Assembly: GCA_021152595.1 (NCBI GenBank)
Contig: JAGKVC010000068.1
Span: 1-18,266 of the forward strand
Length of the DNA stretch: 18,266 nt
Source of the DNA: Clostridia bacterium
GTDB lineage: Bacteria > Bacillota > Clostridia > Oscillospirales > Ruminococcaceae
Reading direction: 5' to 3'
A model generated the notes under the pieces. The model did no database searches and was not told the origin of the DNA. It saw only the letters and a program-made list of their open reading frames with translations. How positions within the stretch are numbered: the stretch's first letter is position 1; every line of letters starts with the position of its first letter. Of this stretch, positions 1-6,992 are shown in pieces. The translations under genes were made by a program, and so were the position numbers.

Positions 1-5
1 GTAAT

Positions 6-34
6 ATTATACCATAGTTTTCTTTAATTGTCAA
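6..34 (-). promoter_or_regulatory. Consensus sigma-A promoter reading out of the left edge
   Basis: On the minus strand a perfect TTGACA (29-34) and a perfect TATAAT (6-11) are separated by exactly 17 bases, and the -10 is preceded by TGG (extended -10). It starts a transcript that leaves the window, so the gene it serves is not visible. It lies only about 80 bases beyond the stop of the fumarase alpha gene, so the next leftward gene has its own strong promoter instead of depending only on read-through. Confidence 0.8.
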
Positions 35-111
35 GCGTAAACTGCAAATATGCACAAATCTAATAAAACATACAGAAAATTAACTATTTAAGTACATTTT
101 GTCTATCAATC

Positions 112-954
112 TCACAGCACAGCGCTGGCATGGCGCGTCACATGACATCCGACATTGACGGAAACGGGCAGACCGGCAATATGCGTCGGCGCCTGCTCGA
201 TATTGACCGCCAGCGCGGTGACAGTACCGCCGAAGCCCTGCGGACCGATGCCGAGCCGGTTGACCGATTCGAGCATTTTCTGCTCAAGCTCCGCGTAGAG
301 CGGCTTCGGATTGCGGACTGCAACATCGCGGCAGAGCGCCTTTTTTGCAAGATAGGCACACTGTTCAAAGTCGCCGCCGATGCCGACACCGACCACGATC
401 GGCGGACAGGGATTGCTTCCCGCCTTTGCGATGGTATCCGTCACAAAGCCGATGATATCATCCTGCGATGCGGCAGGGGTAAACATTCTGAGCGCACTCA
501 TATTCTCGCTGCCGAAGCCCTTGGGACAGACGTCAATCCGGATGCTGTCCCCCTCAACAATATCAATATGCAGCACGGCAGGCGTATTATTATTGGTATT
601 GACACGCTCGAGCGGATCGCTGACAACAGAGCAGCGCAGATAACCCTCGAGATAGCCTGCGGAAACGCCTGCATTGACCGCCTGACGCAGATCGCCGCCG
701 GTGATATGCACATCCTGTCCGATCTGCATGAAAATCACCGCCATGCCGGTGTCCTGACAGATCGGCAGACCGGTCTCACGCGCAGCATCGAGATTGGAGC
801 AGAGGTCGTCAAAGACCGCTTTTCCAGCCTGAGACTGCTCCTTTTCGGCGCCGCAGCGGATGCAGCTTTCAAGCGATTCGGGCAGCACCTTATTCGCCTT
901 GATACAAAGATCGCGGATCGTTTCCGTAATTTTCGCAGCAGAAATTTCTCTCAT
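112..954 (-). CDS. Fumarate hydratase class I, alpha subunit
   Basis: A 280-residue protein of the class I (iron-sulfur) fumarase / L-tartrate dehydratase alpha family, which interconverts fumarate and malate in the cytoplasm using a [4Fe-4S] cluster. The family motifs are intact: ICQDTGM with Cys66, CPKGFGSENMS near the middle, CPPIVVGVGIGG with Cys183, and the C-terminal CHVTRH with Cys270. The length matches the usual two-subunit form. The start is well placed: AAGGAGG lies about 8 bases before the ATG. The gene has its own promoter (993-1021). The beta subunit normally sits directly downstream. Here only about 110 AT-rich bases remain before the edge, with a separate promoter, so a directly coupled beta gene is not visible. 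The fumarase/tartrate dehydratase distinction cannot be made from the alpha subunit alone, but fumarase is likelier. Confidence 0.93.
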   Translation of the reverse strand: MREISAAKITETIRDLCIKANKVLPESLESCIRCGAEKEQSQAGKAVFDDLCSNLDAARETGLPICQDTGMAVIFMQIGQDVHITGGDLRQAVNAGVSAGYLEGYLRCSVVSDPLERVNTNNNTPAVLHIDIVEGDSIRIDVCPKGFGSENMSALRMFTPAASQDDIIGFVTDTIAKAGSNPCPPIVVGVGIGGDFEQCAYLAKKALCRDVAVRNPKPLYAELEQKMLESVNRLGIGPQGFGGTVTALAVNIEQAPTHIAGLPVSVNVGCHVTRHASAVL

Positions 955-992
955 GAAATGTCCTCCTTCGGAGCGCAGTATATTTTGTATTC

Positions 993-1021
993 AGTATAAC
1001 ACAATCCGCCTGATTTTGCAA
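993..1021 (-). promoter_or_regulatory. Promoter of the fumarase alpha gene
   Basis: Minus strand: TTGCAA (1016-1021), a 17-base spacer, then TATACT (993-998), preceded by TGT (extended -10). It lies about 40 bases upstream of the fumarase alpha start codon, which suggests that this gene is transcribed separately from the pseudouridine synthase gene before it. Confidence 0.65.
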
Positions 1022-1053
1022 GACTTCGCAGGCGATTTGGTCAATTTGGATGA

Positions 1054-1094
1054 GAAAAGCCGCCGGAATCCGCACAGGCAGAATCTCAGCGGCT
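1054..1094 (-). terminator. Possible intrinsic terminator after the RluA-type gene
   Basis: Reading leftward, AGCCGC (1089-1094) pairs with GCGGCT (1058-1063) across a loop of about 25 bases and is followed by TTTTC. It sits just after the stop of the RluA-type gene and before the fumarase promoter, where a terminator is expected. The stem is short, so the call is tentative. Confidence 0.35.
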
Positions 1095-1106
1095 CCGGGG
1101 ATCGGA

Positions 1107-1883
1107 TCAGATTCCGAACCCGTGACGCGCACAGAAATCCGGCGTATAGCCGAATGCCCTGCCGCAGAGATCGGAAAGCAGATGACCGTCGGGCGGTACC
1201 TCGAAGCGCAGACGGCAGGCAGCAAGGAGCTGATGCCCCTCGTGATACTTCTGATTCACCGCACGGTTTCCGTAACGGTTATCGCCGAGTAACGGCGCAC
1301 CGAGCGCTGCCATCTGCACACGGATCTGATGCGTCCTGCCGGTATGAAGCGTGACAAGCACGAGCGCAAGATCATCATGTTTTTGCAGGACTTCATATTC
1401 TGTGATAATCTCACGGAAGCCCTCACGCGCTGTTTGGGATATCTCGGCAGGTCTGCCCTCCTGCCGCCGGTGATAGGCATGCACCGTATCGTGTACCTTC
1501 GGCGGAATCCCTGCGGTAATGCAGAAATACTGCTTCACAACATGATTTTCGCGGATCATCTCATTGACGCAGCGCAGCGCCGCAGCCGTTTTCGCTCCGA
1601 TTACAAAACCCTCCGTATTGCGGTCGAGCCGGTTGCAGAGTGCCGGCGTAAAGCTCTGTTCCTGTTCGGGATCATAGCAGCCGCTTGCCGCAAGATACTG
1701 CAAAAAACGCCCCTGCAAAGTATCGCTGCTGCCCTTATCATCCGCATGAACCGGCAGATTGACCGGCTTTTTCATCAGCACAAGATTCGCATCCTCATAG
1801 ATGATCTCCGGCTTCGGCAGATGCATCTGCGAAACGGTTTTCTTCGCAGATACGAAGAATTCATCCGGAAGATAAACCTGCAA
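1107..1883 (-). CDS. RluA-family rRNA/tRNA pseudouridine synthase, 5'-truncated
   Basis: The catalytic domain of an RluA-type pseudouridine synthase, which isomerises uridine to pseudouridine in structured RNA. The catalytic aspartate motif is present as NRLDRNTEGFVIG, followed by VKQYFCITAG and the conserved LHTGRTHQIRVQMAALG and LLGDNRYGN blocks, so the enzyme core is complete. The N-terminal S4 RNA-binding domain is not. The frame stays open upstream to 1967 and still encodes recognisable S4 residues (LYKTFRKKDVKCNGKR), but it is closed by a TAG at 1968-1970. No ATG is available, and roughly the first 25 residues of the family are absent. Upstream DNA belongs to the DUF3592 gene in another frame. 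The only usable initiator is a TTG at 1883, preceded by GGAGGG that itself encodes conserved S4 residues. The gene is either a decayed remnant, a product of internal initiation, or the result of an assembly error. Confidence 0.8.
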   Translation of the reverse strand: MQVYLPDEFFVSAKKTVSQMHLPKPEIIYEDANLVLMKKPVNLPVHADDKGSSDTLQGRFLQYLAASGCYDPEQEQSFTPALCNRLDRNTEGFVIGAKTAAALRCVNEMIRENHVVKQYFCITAGIPPKVHDTVHAYHRRQEGRPAEISQTAREGFREIITEYEVLQKHDDLALVLVTLHTGRTHQIRVQMAALGAPLLGDNRYGNRAVNQKYHEGHQLLAACRLRFEVPPDGHLLSDLCGRAFGYTPDFCARHGFGI

Positions 1884-2380
1884 GGCATCGCCCTCCGCGA
1901 GAAAGGTCTCCGCCGGAATGCGTTTGCCGTTGCACTTGACATCCTTTTTGCGAAAGGTTTTGTAGAGCTATTCCGCAGGAATACTGCCATGTTCCGCTCA
2001 TAATCATCGGCAAGCATCGCCCGCGCATCATTATACCGGACAGTCACACTGACACCTTCCTTCAGCGTACTGCGGATCGGTACCCGAAACTCGTTGGTAA
2101 ATGTCCGCTCCGTACCGTCCGCTGTCTGAAACCGCACAACAGCATGCTGATCATAGGCAGTATATTCTTCTCCGTCCGGACCGCACCGCAGAACCGGCAC
2201 CGATTCAAAACCGGTGACAACACCGTCGGCGGTCTGCACATGTCTGAGAAAAACAGATTGCCCGAACAGAAGACCGACCAGCGGAAGCAGCATTGCGATC
2301 AAAAAGACAATACTCAGCAAAATCAGACATCCGATATGCAGTATCTTTCCGGATAATGTCAGGTTACGCAAATCAAGCAC
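1775..2380 (-). CDS. DUF3592-like membrane protein whose frame runs into the RluA gene
   Basis: The N-terminal part has one strong membrane helix (HIGCLILLSIVFLIAMLLPL), then a beta-rich segment typical of DUF3592 proteins: TADGVVTGFE, a stretch with AVVRFQTADGTERTFTNEF, and EGVSVTVRYNDARAMLADD. No biochemical function is known for the family. Genuine homology appears to end at about 1985. After that the open frame continues out of register over the RluA gene, giving an arginine- and cysteine-rich tail that is clearly a shadow translation, down to 1775. The natural C-terminus therefore seems lost at a junction. The start is uncertain. I prefer GTG at 2380, with AGGA six bases upstream and just downstream of the promoter at 2397-2425. 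An ATG at 2398 is in frame but overlaps the -10 box. It follows lysA and is read in the same direction. Confidence 0.55.
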   Translation of the reverse strand: MLDLRNLTLSGKILHIGCLILLSIVFLIAMLLPLVGLLFGQSVFLRHVQTADGVVTGFESVPVLRCGPDGEEYTAYDQHAVVRFQTADGTERTFTNEFRVPIRSTLKEGVSVTVRYNDARAMLADDYERNMAVFLRNSSTKPFAKRMSSATANAFRRRPFSRRAMPCRFIFRMNSSYLRRKPFRRCICRSRRSSMRMRILC

Positions 2381-2396
2381 CCCCGATCCTGTTACC

Positions 2397-2425
2397 ATTA
2401 TAGCACAGAAATCGGGGGCGTGCAA
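2397..2425 (-). promoter_or_regulatory. Promoter before the DUF3592 gene, within an inverted repeat
   Basis: Minus strand: TTGCAC (2420-2425), 17-base spacer, perfect TATAAT (2397-2402) preceded by TGC (extended -10). A perfect 8-bp inverted repeat, CCCCCGAT (2380-2387 on plus) with ATCGGGGG (2411-2418), brackets the -10 and the likely transcription start. The repeat could be an operator or a hairpin ending lysA transcription. It lacks a clear T-tract. Confidence 0.55.
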
Positions 2426-2440
2426 GTATGATTTGTTCAA

Positions 2441-3607
2441 TTAAAGATCATTCTTCACAATATCGGCGTAGGTCTCGCGCTTGACGACGGTTCTCGCCTC
2501 ACCGTCGCGCACCATGACAATCTCAGCGCGCGGATTGCGGTTGTAGTTCGATGCCATCGAGTAGTTATATGCACCGGTCGCAAGCACAGCAAGGATGTCA
2601 TCCTCCTCCGCGGATTGCAGCGGCATATCCTCGCCGATCAGGTCACCGCTCTCGCAGCACTTTCCGCCGATCGTCACACGTTCACTGCGCGGCTGATCTG
2701 CCTTGTTCGCAATCATTGCCTCATATTCTGAATGATAGAGCGCATAGCGCGGATTGTCGCACATGCCGCCGTCCACGAGAACATAGCTGCGGATATTCGG
2801 AATGACCTTCTTTGCCATGACGGTGTAGAGCGTCAGACCTGCACCGCCGACGATCGAGCGTCCCGGCTCGAAAAGCACAAACGGCGCCGGGAAATCCAGC
2901 TCTGTGCAGATGCCCTTGAGCGCAGAAAGGATTGCGCGGACAATCTCGCCGAACTGCTTGGGATCATCCTCCTCGGTATAGCGGATGCCGGGGCCGCCGC
3001 CGAGATTCAGCTCGGGCAGCGTGATATTGAGCTCGCTTCTGACCTGATCCATCAGGCGCACCATGACGCGTGCCGCCTCTGCAAAGGGCTCTGTATCGAG
3101 GATCTGCGAGCCGATATGGCAGTGCAGACCGACGAGCCGCAGATTCGGATAAAGGCTTGCCGCCTTGACCGCCTGCATCGCCTCACCGGTTTCGAGTGCA
3201 AAGCCGAACTTGCTGTCGATCTGACCGGTCTTGACGAAATCATGCGTATGTGCGTCGATTCCGGGCTTGATGCGCAGCATGACACTGACGGTCTTGCCTG
3301 CCGCACCTGCAATCTGATCAAGCCGCTTCAGCTCCGGCAGATTGTCGCAGACGATTCTGCCGACATCGTGCGAAACAGCCATCTGCAATTCGGAATTGGT
3401 CTTGCTGTTGCCGTGCAGGACGATCTTCTCCGCTCTGCCCCCGTATTCCTCAGAGATCACGCGCTCATAGCCGCGGCAGTTCTCACGAATCATGTTTTCA
3501 TCCATGACATAGAGCGGTGTCCCGTGCGTCTTTGCAAGCGTCACGGTGTCAGCGCCGCCGATGCAGAGATGTCCTTCCATATTGACAGTCAGATTCGGAG
3601 TCAGCAT
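2441..3607 (-). CDS. lysA: Diaminopimelate decarboxylase with internal deletion of the PLP-lysine segment
   Basis: LysA decarboxylates meso-diaminopimelate to L-lysine, the last step of lysine synthesis, using pyridoxal phosphate. Most hallmarks are present: GTPLYVMDE near residue 30, HGNSKT (65-70), LHCHIGSQI (161-169), NLGGGPGIRYTEEDDP (201-216), EPGR (247-250), DGGMCDNPRYALY (279-291), CCESGDLIGED (318-328) and GAYNYSMASNYNR (345-357). However, YGGRA at 55-59 is joined directly to EKIVLHGNSKT. The family's YAxKAF...G(L)DVVSGGEL segment, about 43 residues carrying the lysine that binds PLP, is absent. The length is 388 residues against about 430 expected. The protein as read should be inactive. 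I place the start at ATG 3607, nine bases after AAAGGG; a TTG at 3613 is too close to the Shine-Dalgarno. It is the distal gene of the operon from PBP1A, 40 bases after the methyltransferase gene. Confidence 0.88.
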   Translation of the reverse strand: MLTPNLTVNMEGHLCIGGADTVTLAKTHGTPLYVMDENMIRENCRGYERVISEEYGGRAEKIVLHGNSKTNSELQMAVSHDVGRIVCDNLPELKRLDQIAGAAGKTVSVMLRIKPGIDAHTHDFVKTGQIDSKFGFALETGEAMQAVKAASLYPNLRLVGLHCHIGSQILDTEPFAEAARVMVRLMDQVRSELNITLPELNLGGGPGIRYTEEDDPKQFGEIVRAILSALKGICTELDFPAPFVLFEPGRSIVGGAGLTLYTVMAKKVIPNIRSYVLVDGGMCDNPRYALYHSEYEAMIANKADQPRSERVTIGGKCCESGDLIGEDMPLQSAEEDDILAVLATGAYNYSMASNYNRNPRAEIVMVRDGEARTVVKRETYADIVKNDL

Positions 3608-3647
3608 ATTCAATCACCCTTTCAGTTATCATTCATCTTCGACATAT

Positions 3648-4784
3648 TTATGTACGCGGTACATCTGGCCAATACTGATAAAGCTGGCACTGCATCATGC
3701 CGTTATAGAGCTTGCGGCGTTTTCGCGCCTTGCGTTCAAAGCACTTTTCAAATTCGGTATCCGGTGTGATGATGCTGCAAGAGAGATCATTCGGGATCAC
3801 CCTGCTCATCGTGCGGTAGAGCGCTCTCGCCTGCTCAACATCCAGCATACGCTCGCCGTATGGCGGATTGCAGACGATATTCCAGCCGGATTCCGCGCGG
3901 AAATCCTTGATATCCTGCTGCTTCACGGTGATTCTGTCCGCGACGCCGGCTTTTTTCGCATTAAGCATCGTCAGCTCGACCGCTGCCGGATCGACATCGA
4001 ATCCAAAGCCGTGGAATTCCGCATTGTGGTTGATTTTCTCAGTTGCAGCCGTACGTGCCTTGCGGAATGCATCCTGCGGTGCCTGATCCCATGTCTCGCA
4101 GGCAAATTTCCGGTGCAGACCGGGCGCGATGCGCATGGCGCGTCTTGCACCCTCAATGAGGAAGGTACCGGAGCCGCAGAACGGATCACAGAGCTGCGTA
4201 TCGCTCCGGACATGCGAAAGATCGAGGATTCCGGCTGCCAGCGTCTCACGGATCGGCGCGAGAACCGCCTGCTGCCGCCAGCCGCGTTTATAGAGCGGCG
4301 TGCCGGTCGTATCGAGATAGAGCGTGCAGACATCATTCCGGATTTGGAACTGCAATGTATGCGGCGCGCCGGTTTCGGGGAGCGTCTGCGTGTGATAGGC
4401 TTTCTGGAGCCTTGTCATTGCCGCTTTTTTGACGATCGCCTGACATGCCGGAACGCTGTGGAGTGCAGAATTCAGCGAGCTGCCCTTGACAATGACCGCA
4501 TCATCGCGCCCGATGAATTCCTCAAGCGGTGCCGCCATGACTCCCTCAAAGAGCGGATCAAAGGCGGTTTTGCCGCGCTGCGCCTTGACGGAAAATGTCC
4601 CCAGTTCCACGAGGACACGTTCCGCAGCGGTCAGTTCAACATTCGCGGCTGCGATCTCATCCCAGCCGCCGGAAAAGGTCACTCTGCCGTCGGCAGCGCT
4701 GATCTCCGGAACACTGAGCCGGACCAGCTCAAATTTCACAACAGATTCAAGCCCGAAATGACACGGGCAGCAAATACGAAACAT
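3648..4784 (-). CDS. THUMP-domain class I SAM RNA methyltransferase (RlmL/YpsC type)
   Basis: A 378-residue homolog of the RlmL N-terminal half / YpsC family, which makes N2-methylguanosine in 23S rRNA. It opens with a ferredoxin-like and THUMP RNA-binding region (about residues 1-160, including CHFGLESVVKFEL and KGSSLNSALHSVPACQ), then LDTTGTPLYKRGWR. The Rossmann methyltransferase domain carries the SAM motif CDPFCGSGTFLIEGA (199-213) and the catalytic NPPYGERM (306-313), whose NPPY type fits methylation of an exocyclic base nitrogen. The length is normal for the family. The start ATG is preceded by AAAGGA nine bases upstream. The gene lies 57 bases after the GNAT gene and 40 bases before the lysA start, inside the same leftward transcription unit. 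The exact rRNA position modified is inferred from the family only. Confidence 0.9.
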   Translation of the reverse strand: MFRICCPCHFGLESVVKFELVRLSVPEISAADGRVTFSGGWDEIAAANVELTAAERVLVELGTFSVKAQRGKTAFDPLFEGVMAAPLEEFIGRDDAVIVKGSSLNSALHSVPACQAIVKKAAMTRLQKAYHTQTLPETGAPHTLQFQIRNDVCTLYLDTTGTPLYKRGWRQQAVLAPIRETLAAGILDLSHVRSDTQLCDPFCGSGTFLIEGARRAMRIAPGLHRKFACETWDQAPQDAFRKARTAATEKINHNAEFHGFGFDVDPAAVELTMLNAKKAGVADRITVKQQDIKDFRAESGWNIVCNPPYGERMLDVEQARALYRTMSRVIPNDLSCSIITPDTEFEKCFERKARKRRKLYNGMMQCQLYQYWPDVPRT

Positions 4785-4841
4785 AACAATCTATCCTTTA
4801 TAGATGTATCATCGGGCAGCGCCCGGATGCATCGCCTTCAA

Positions 4842-5372
4842 TCATCCGGCTGCGACGTCAAACCGCAGCACTTCCAGACCGGACTCCTCGCCGCGGATCG
4901 AATCGCGCAGCACGCCGCCGCAGGCTTCAATCGTTCTGCGGCTCGCTGTATTGTAATCGACACAGACAATCCGCACCGTTTCCAGCCCGATTTTCCGCGC
5001 TTCTTCGAGTGCGAGCCGGAGCTGCGCCTTCGCGTAGCCCTTGCGCCGTTCATCAGGGCGCACCGAATAGCCGATATGCGATGCAAATTCCGGATCATCG
5101 TCGTAATATTGCAGGTCGTGCCGCAGAATCACCGCCCCGACCATTTTGCCGTCTGAACAGCGGATCGTCTTGAACCATGTAATGCCCCAGCGCATCAGTG
5201 AAGTATACTGCAGCCAATCCGCAATATTATCATATTCTTCGAGATGATCCAGCCCGGGAATGCGGTTCTCCTCATAGGTCACGCGCATCCGGCTTTCGGG
5301 GAACGCCGCGCAGTATTCCTCGATGATTTTCGCATCCGCCGCCGTAACCGGCACAAGCTGCAGTTCTTCCAT
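4842..5372 (-). CDS. GNAT-family N-acetyltransferase
   Basis: A 176-residue acetyl-CoA-dependent acetyltransferase. The acetyl-CoA-binding motif A is clear: a beta strand with HIGYSVRPDERRKGYA (99-114), where RRKGYA is the Q/R-x-x-G-x-A loop that grips the pyrophosphate. It is followed by a helix and the strand IVCVDYN with the conserved ASRRTIEACGG segment of motif B. The N-terminal part resembles the uncharacterised GNAT subgroup with an RHDL-type strand (84-87). The substrate is unknown. It starts nine bases after the stop of the fused aminopropyltransferase gene, with AGAGG five bases before its ATG, so it is co-transcribed. That neighbour makes a polyamine substrate conceivable, but nothing in the sequence shows it. 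Confidence 0.88.
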   Translation of the reverse strand: MEELQLVPVTAADAKIIEEYCAAFPESRMRVTYEENRIPGLDHLEEYDNIADWLQYTSLMRWGITWFKTIRCSDGKMVGAVILRHDLQYYDDDPEFASHIGYSVRPDERRKGYAKAQLRLALEEARKIGLETVRIVCVDYNTASRRTIEACGGVLRDSIRGEESGLEVLRFDVAAG

Positions 5373-5381
5373 ATTTACCTC

Positions 5382-6992
5382 TCATCCGTTGATGATGCCG
5401 GAAACGCCCTCTGTCAGGAACTTTTCCCGATAATAGGCGATCTCCTTCCGGATCATATCGTCGATCGTCTGCATGCCGAGCAGCTCAACCGGTGCCTTGT
5501 CGTCCGTCAGCAGCAGCGAACCGCCCTGATAGGGTTCAAGCCCCATCGAGACGCGCGTCATGAGCTTCATCAGCTCGGGATTTGTTTCCCCAGCAGCATG
5601 TTTTTCAAGCATTTCCGCGATTTCAGGATTCTGCGAGGCGAAAAGCTCACGGTTCGTCGAGCCGTAGACATTGACCGTATAGACCGTATCGAAAACAGAT
5701 GCGATCGTATCCTGCAAATAGGCATTGATGCCGTTTTCGCGGTCGGATGTCATGTTCATATTGACGATCATCACGCCGTTTTCGGTCAGATGCGCCTGCA
5801 CCATGCGGAAAAATTCCTGTGTGGACATCTGAAACGGGATTGTGATATCCTGATAGGCGTCCACCATGATAATATCGTATTTGCGATCGGTTCCGGCAAG
5901 AAAAGCCCTGCCGTCATAGGTCGTGACGGGAACTGCCGGATCAAGCGCGAAATACCGGTGCGCAAGATCGGTGATCTTCCCGTCGATCTCAACGCCCTCA
6001 ATCGCCATACTATCAAAATAGCGCCGGCACTGTGTTGCGTAAGTGCCGGTGCCCATTCCAAGAATCAGCATATCATGCGGCGCCTGCGGTGCATCAAGCA
6101 TCATAGGAGCCGCGAGTGCGTAATCGTAATACATGCCTGTCAGCGCATCGCCCTTGACATAAACGGACTGCACGCCGAACAGCACATTCGTCGAAAGAAC
6201 AACTCTGCGGTCGTCCTCACGAACCTGCAAATAATTGTAGACCGATTCATCCTCAAGCGTCAGTGTCTTATCCCAGAACGCAAATCCAAGCACCAGCGCC
6301 GCAGCAGAAGCCGCCGCAAAAAGTACAACCGAAACAATCACCCTGACCGCACCGCGCCGCTCCGAGATAAAATAGATCACGCCGAGCAGCAGCAGAATAC
6401 CGGAGAAAATGACGAAGGTCGCAGCCGTACCGACTGCCGGAATCGAAACAAAGGTCGGGACAAAGGTACCGATGATGCTGCCGATCGTATTTGCAGCGCC
6501 GAGCGTGCCGACGGTTTTGCCGCTGTCGTCAAGGCTGCTGACGGTGTATTTTACCAGCGAGGGTGTCACGGTGCCGAGCAGAAACAGCGGATAAACAAAC
6601 ACGATCATGCAGGAGAGGAATGCCGCCCAGATCAGAAAATTCGTATTGACCGTCACAATCAGCATTGCGGAGATTGCGAGGATCACGAGCTTTCCGAGGA
6701 ACGGAATCGCTGCAATCCAGACCGCCGAAACCAGAATTCTCCGGTAGAGCCTGTCCGGATCGGGATGCCTGTCGGCGGAGCGTCCGCCGTAGAGATTGCC
6801 GAGTGCCATTGCAATCATGATCGTACCGATGATAATTGTCCATACGATCTGTGATGAGCTGAAATAGGGCGCCAGCAGTCTGCTCGCACCGAGCTCCACC
6901 GCCATGACGGACATGCCGGCGAAAAACTCGGTGAGATACAGATACCATTTATGCGTCAGAATCCTATACGCGGTTTTCGACTCAGCCTTCAT
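5382..6992 (-). CDS. Membrane-fused spermidine synthase-like protein (MFS/aminopropyltransferase fusion)
   Basis: About 536 residues in two parts. The first 240 residues contain about seven membrane helices (near 17-44, 49-68, 84-113, 119-147, 161-188, 190-209, 215-239). The C-terminal half is a spermidine-synthase-type Rossmann domain with the nucleotide motif LGMGTGT (311-317), the acidic strand EGVEIDG (332-338) that would bind the adenosyl ribose, and VDAYQD (377-382), where the catalytic aspartate of polyamine aminopropyltransferases lies. Such fusions are widespread in bacteria. They are presumed to transfer aminopropyl groups or to bind related substrates at the membrane, but few have been tested. 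I use ATG 6992. It lies within the last codons of the PBP1A gene, an 11-base overlap that implies translational coupling. Upstream TTG 7001 and GTG 6998 are alternatives. Confidence 0.9.
   Translation of the reverse strand: MKAESKTAYRILTHKWYLYLTEFFAGMSVMAVELGASRLLAPYFSSSQIVWTIIIGTIMIAMALGNLYGGRSADRHPDPDRLYRRILVSAVWIAAIPFLGKLVILAISAMLIVTVNTNFLIWAAFLSCMIVFVYPLFLLGTVTPSLVKYTVSSLDDSGKTVGTLGAANTIGSIIGTFVPTFVSIPAVGTAATFVIFSGILLLLGVIYFISERRGAVRVIVSVVLFAAASAAALVLGFAFWDKTLTLEDESVYNYLQVREDDRRVVLSTNVLFGVQSVYVKGDALTGMYYDYALAAPMMLDAPQAPHDMLILGMGTGTYATQCRRYFDSMAIEGVEIDGKITDLAHRYFALDPAVPVTTYDGRAFLAGTDRKYDIIMVDAYQDITIPFQMSTQEFFRMVQAHLTENGVMIVNMNMTSDRENGINAYLQDTIASVFDTVYTVNVYGSTNRELFASQNPEIAEMLEKHAAGETNPELMKLMTRVSMGLEPYQGGSLLLTDDKAPVELLGMQTIDDMIRKEIAYYREKFLTEGVSGIING

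Noticed and set aside
4811..4830. GC-rich hairpin (CGGGC-GCT-GCCCG) between the GNAT and methyltransferase genes
   Set aside because: The stem is only five base pairs and no T-run follows in either direction; unlikely to terminate the operon.
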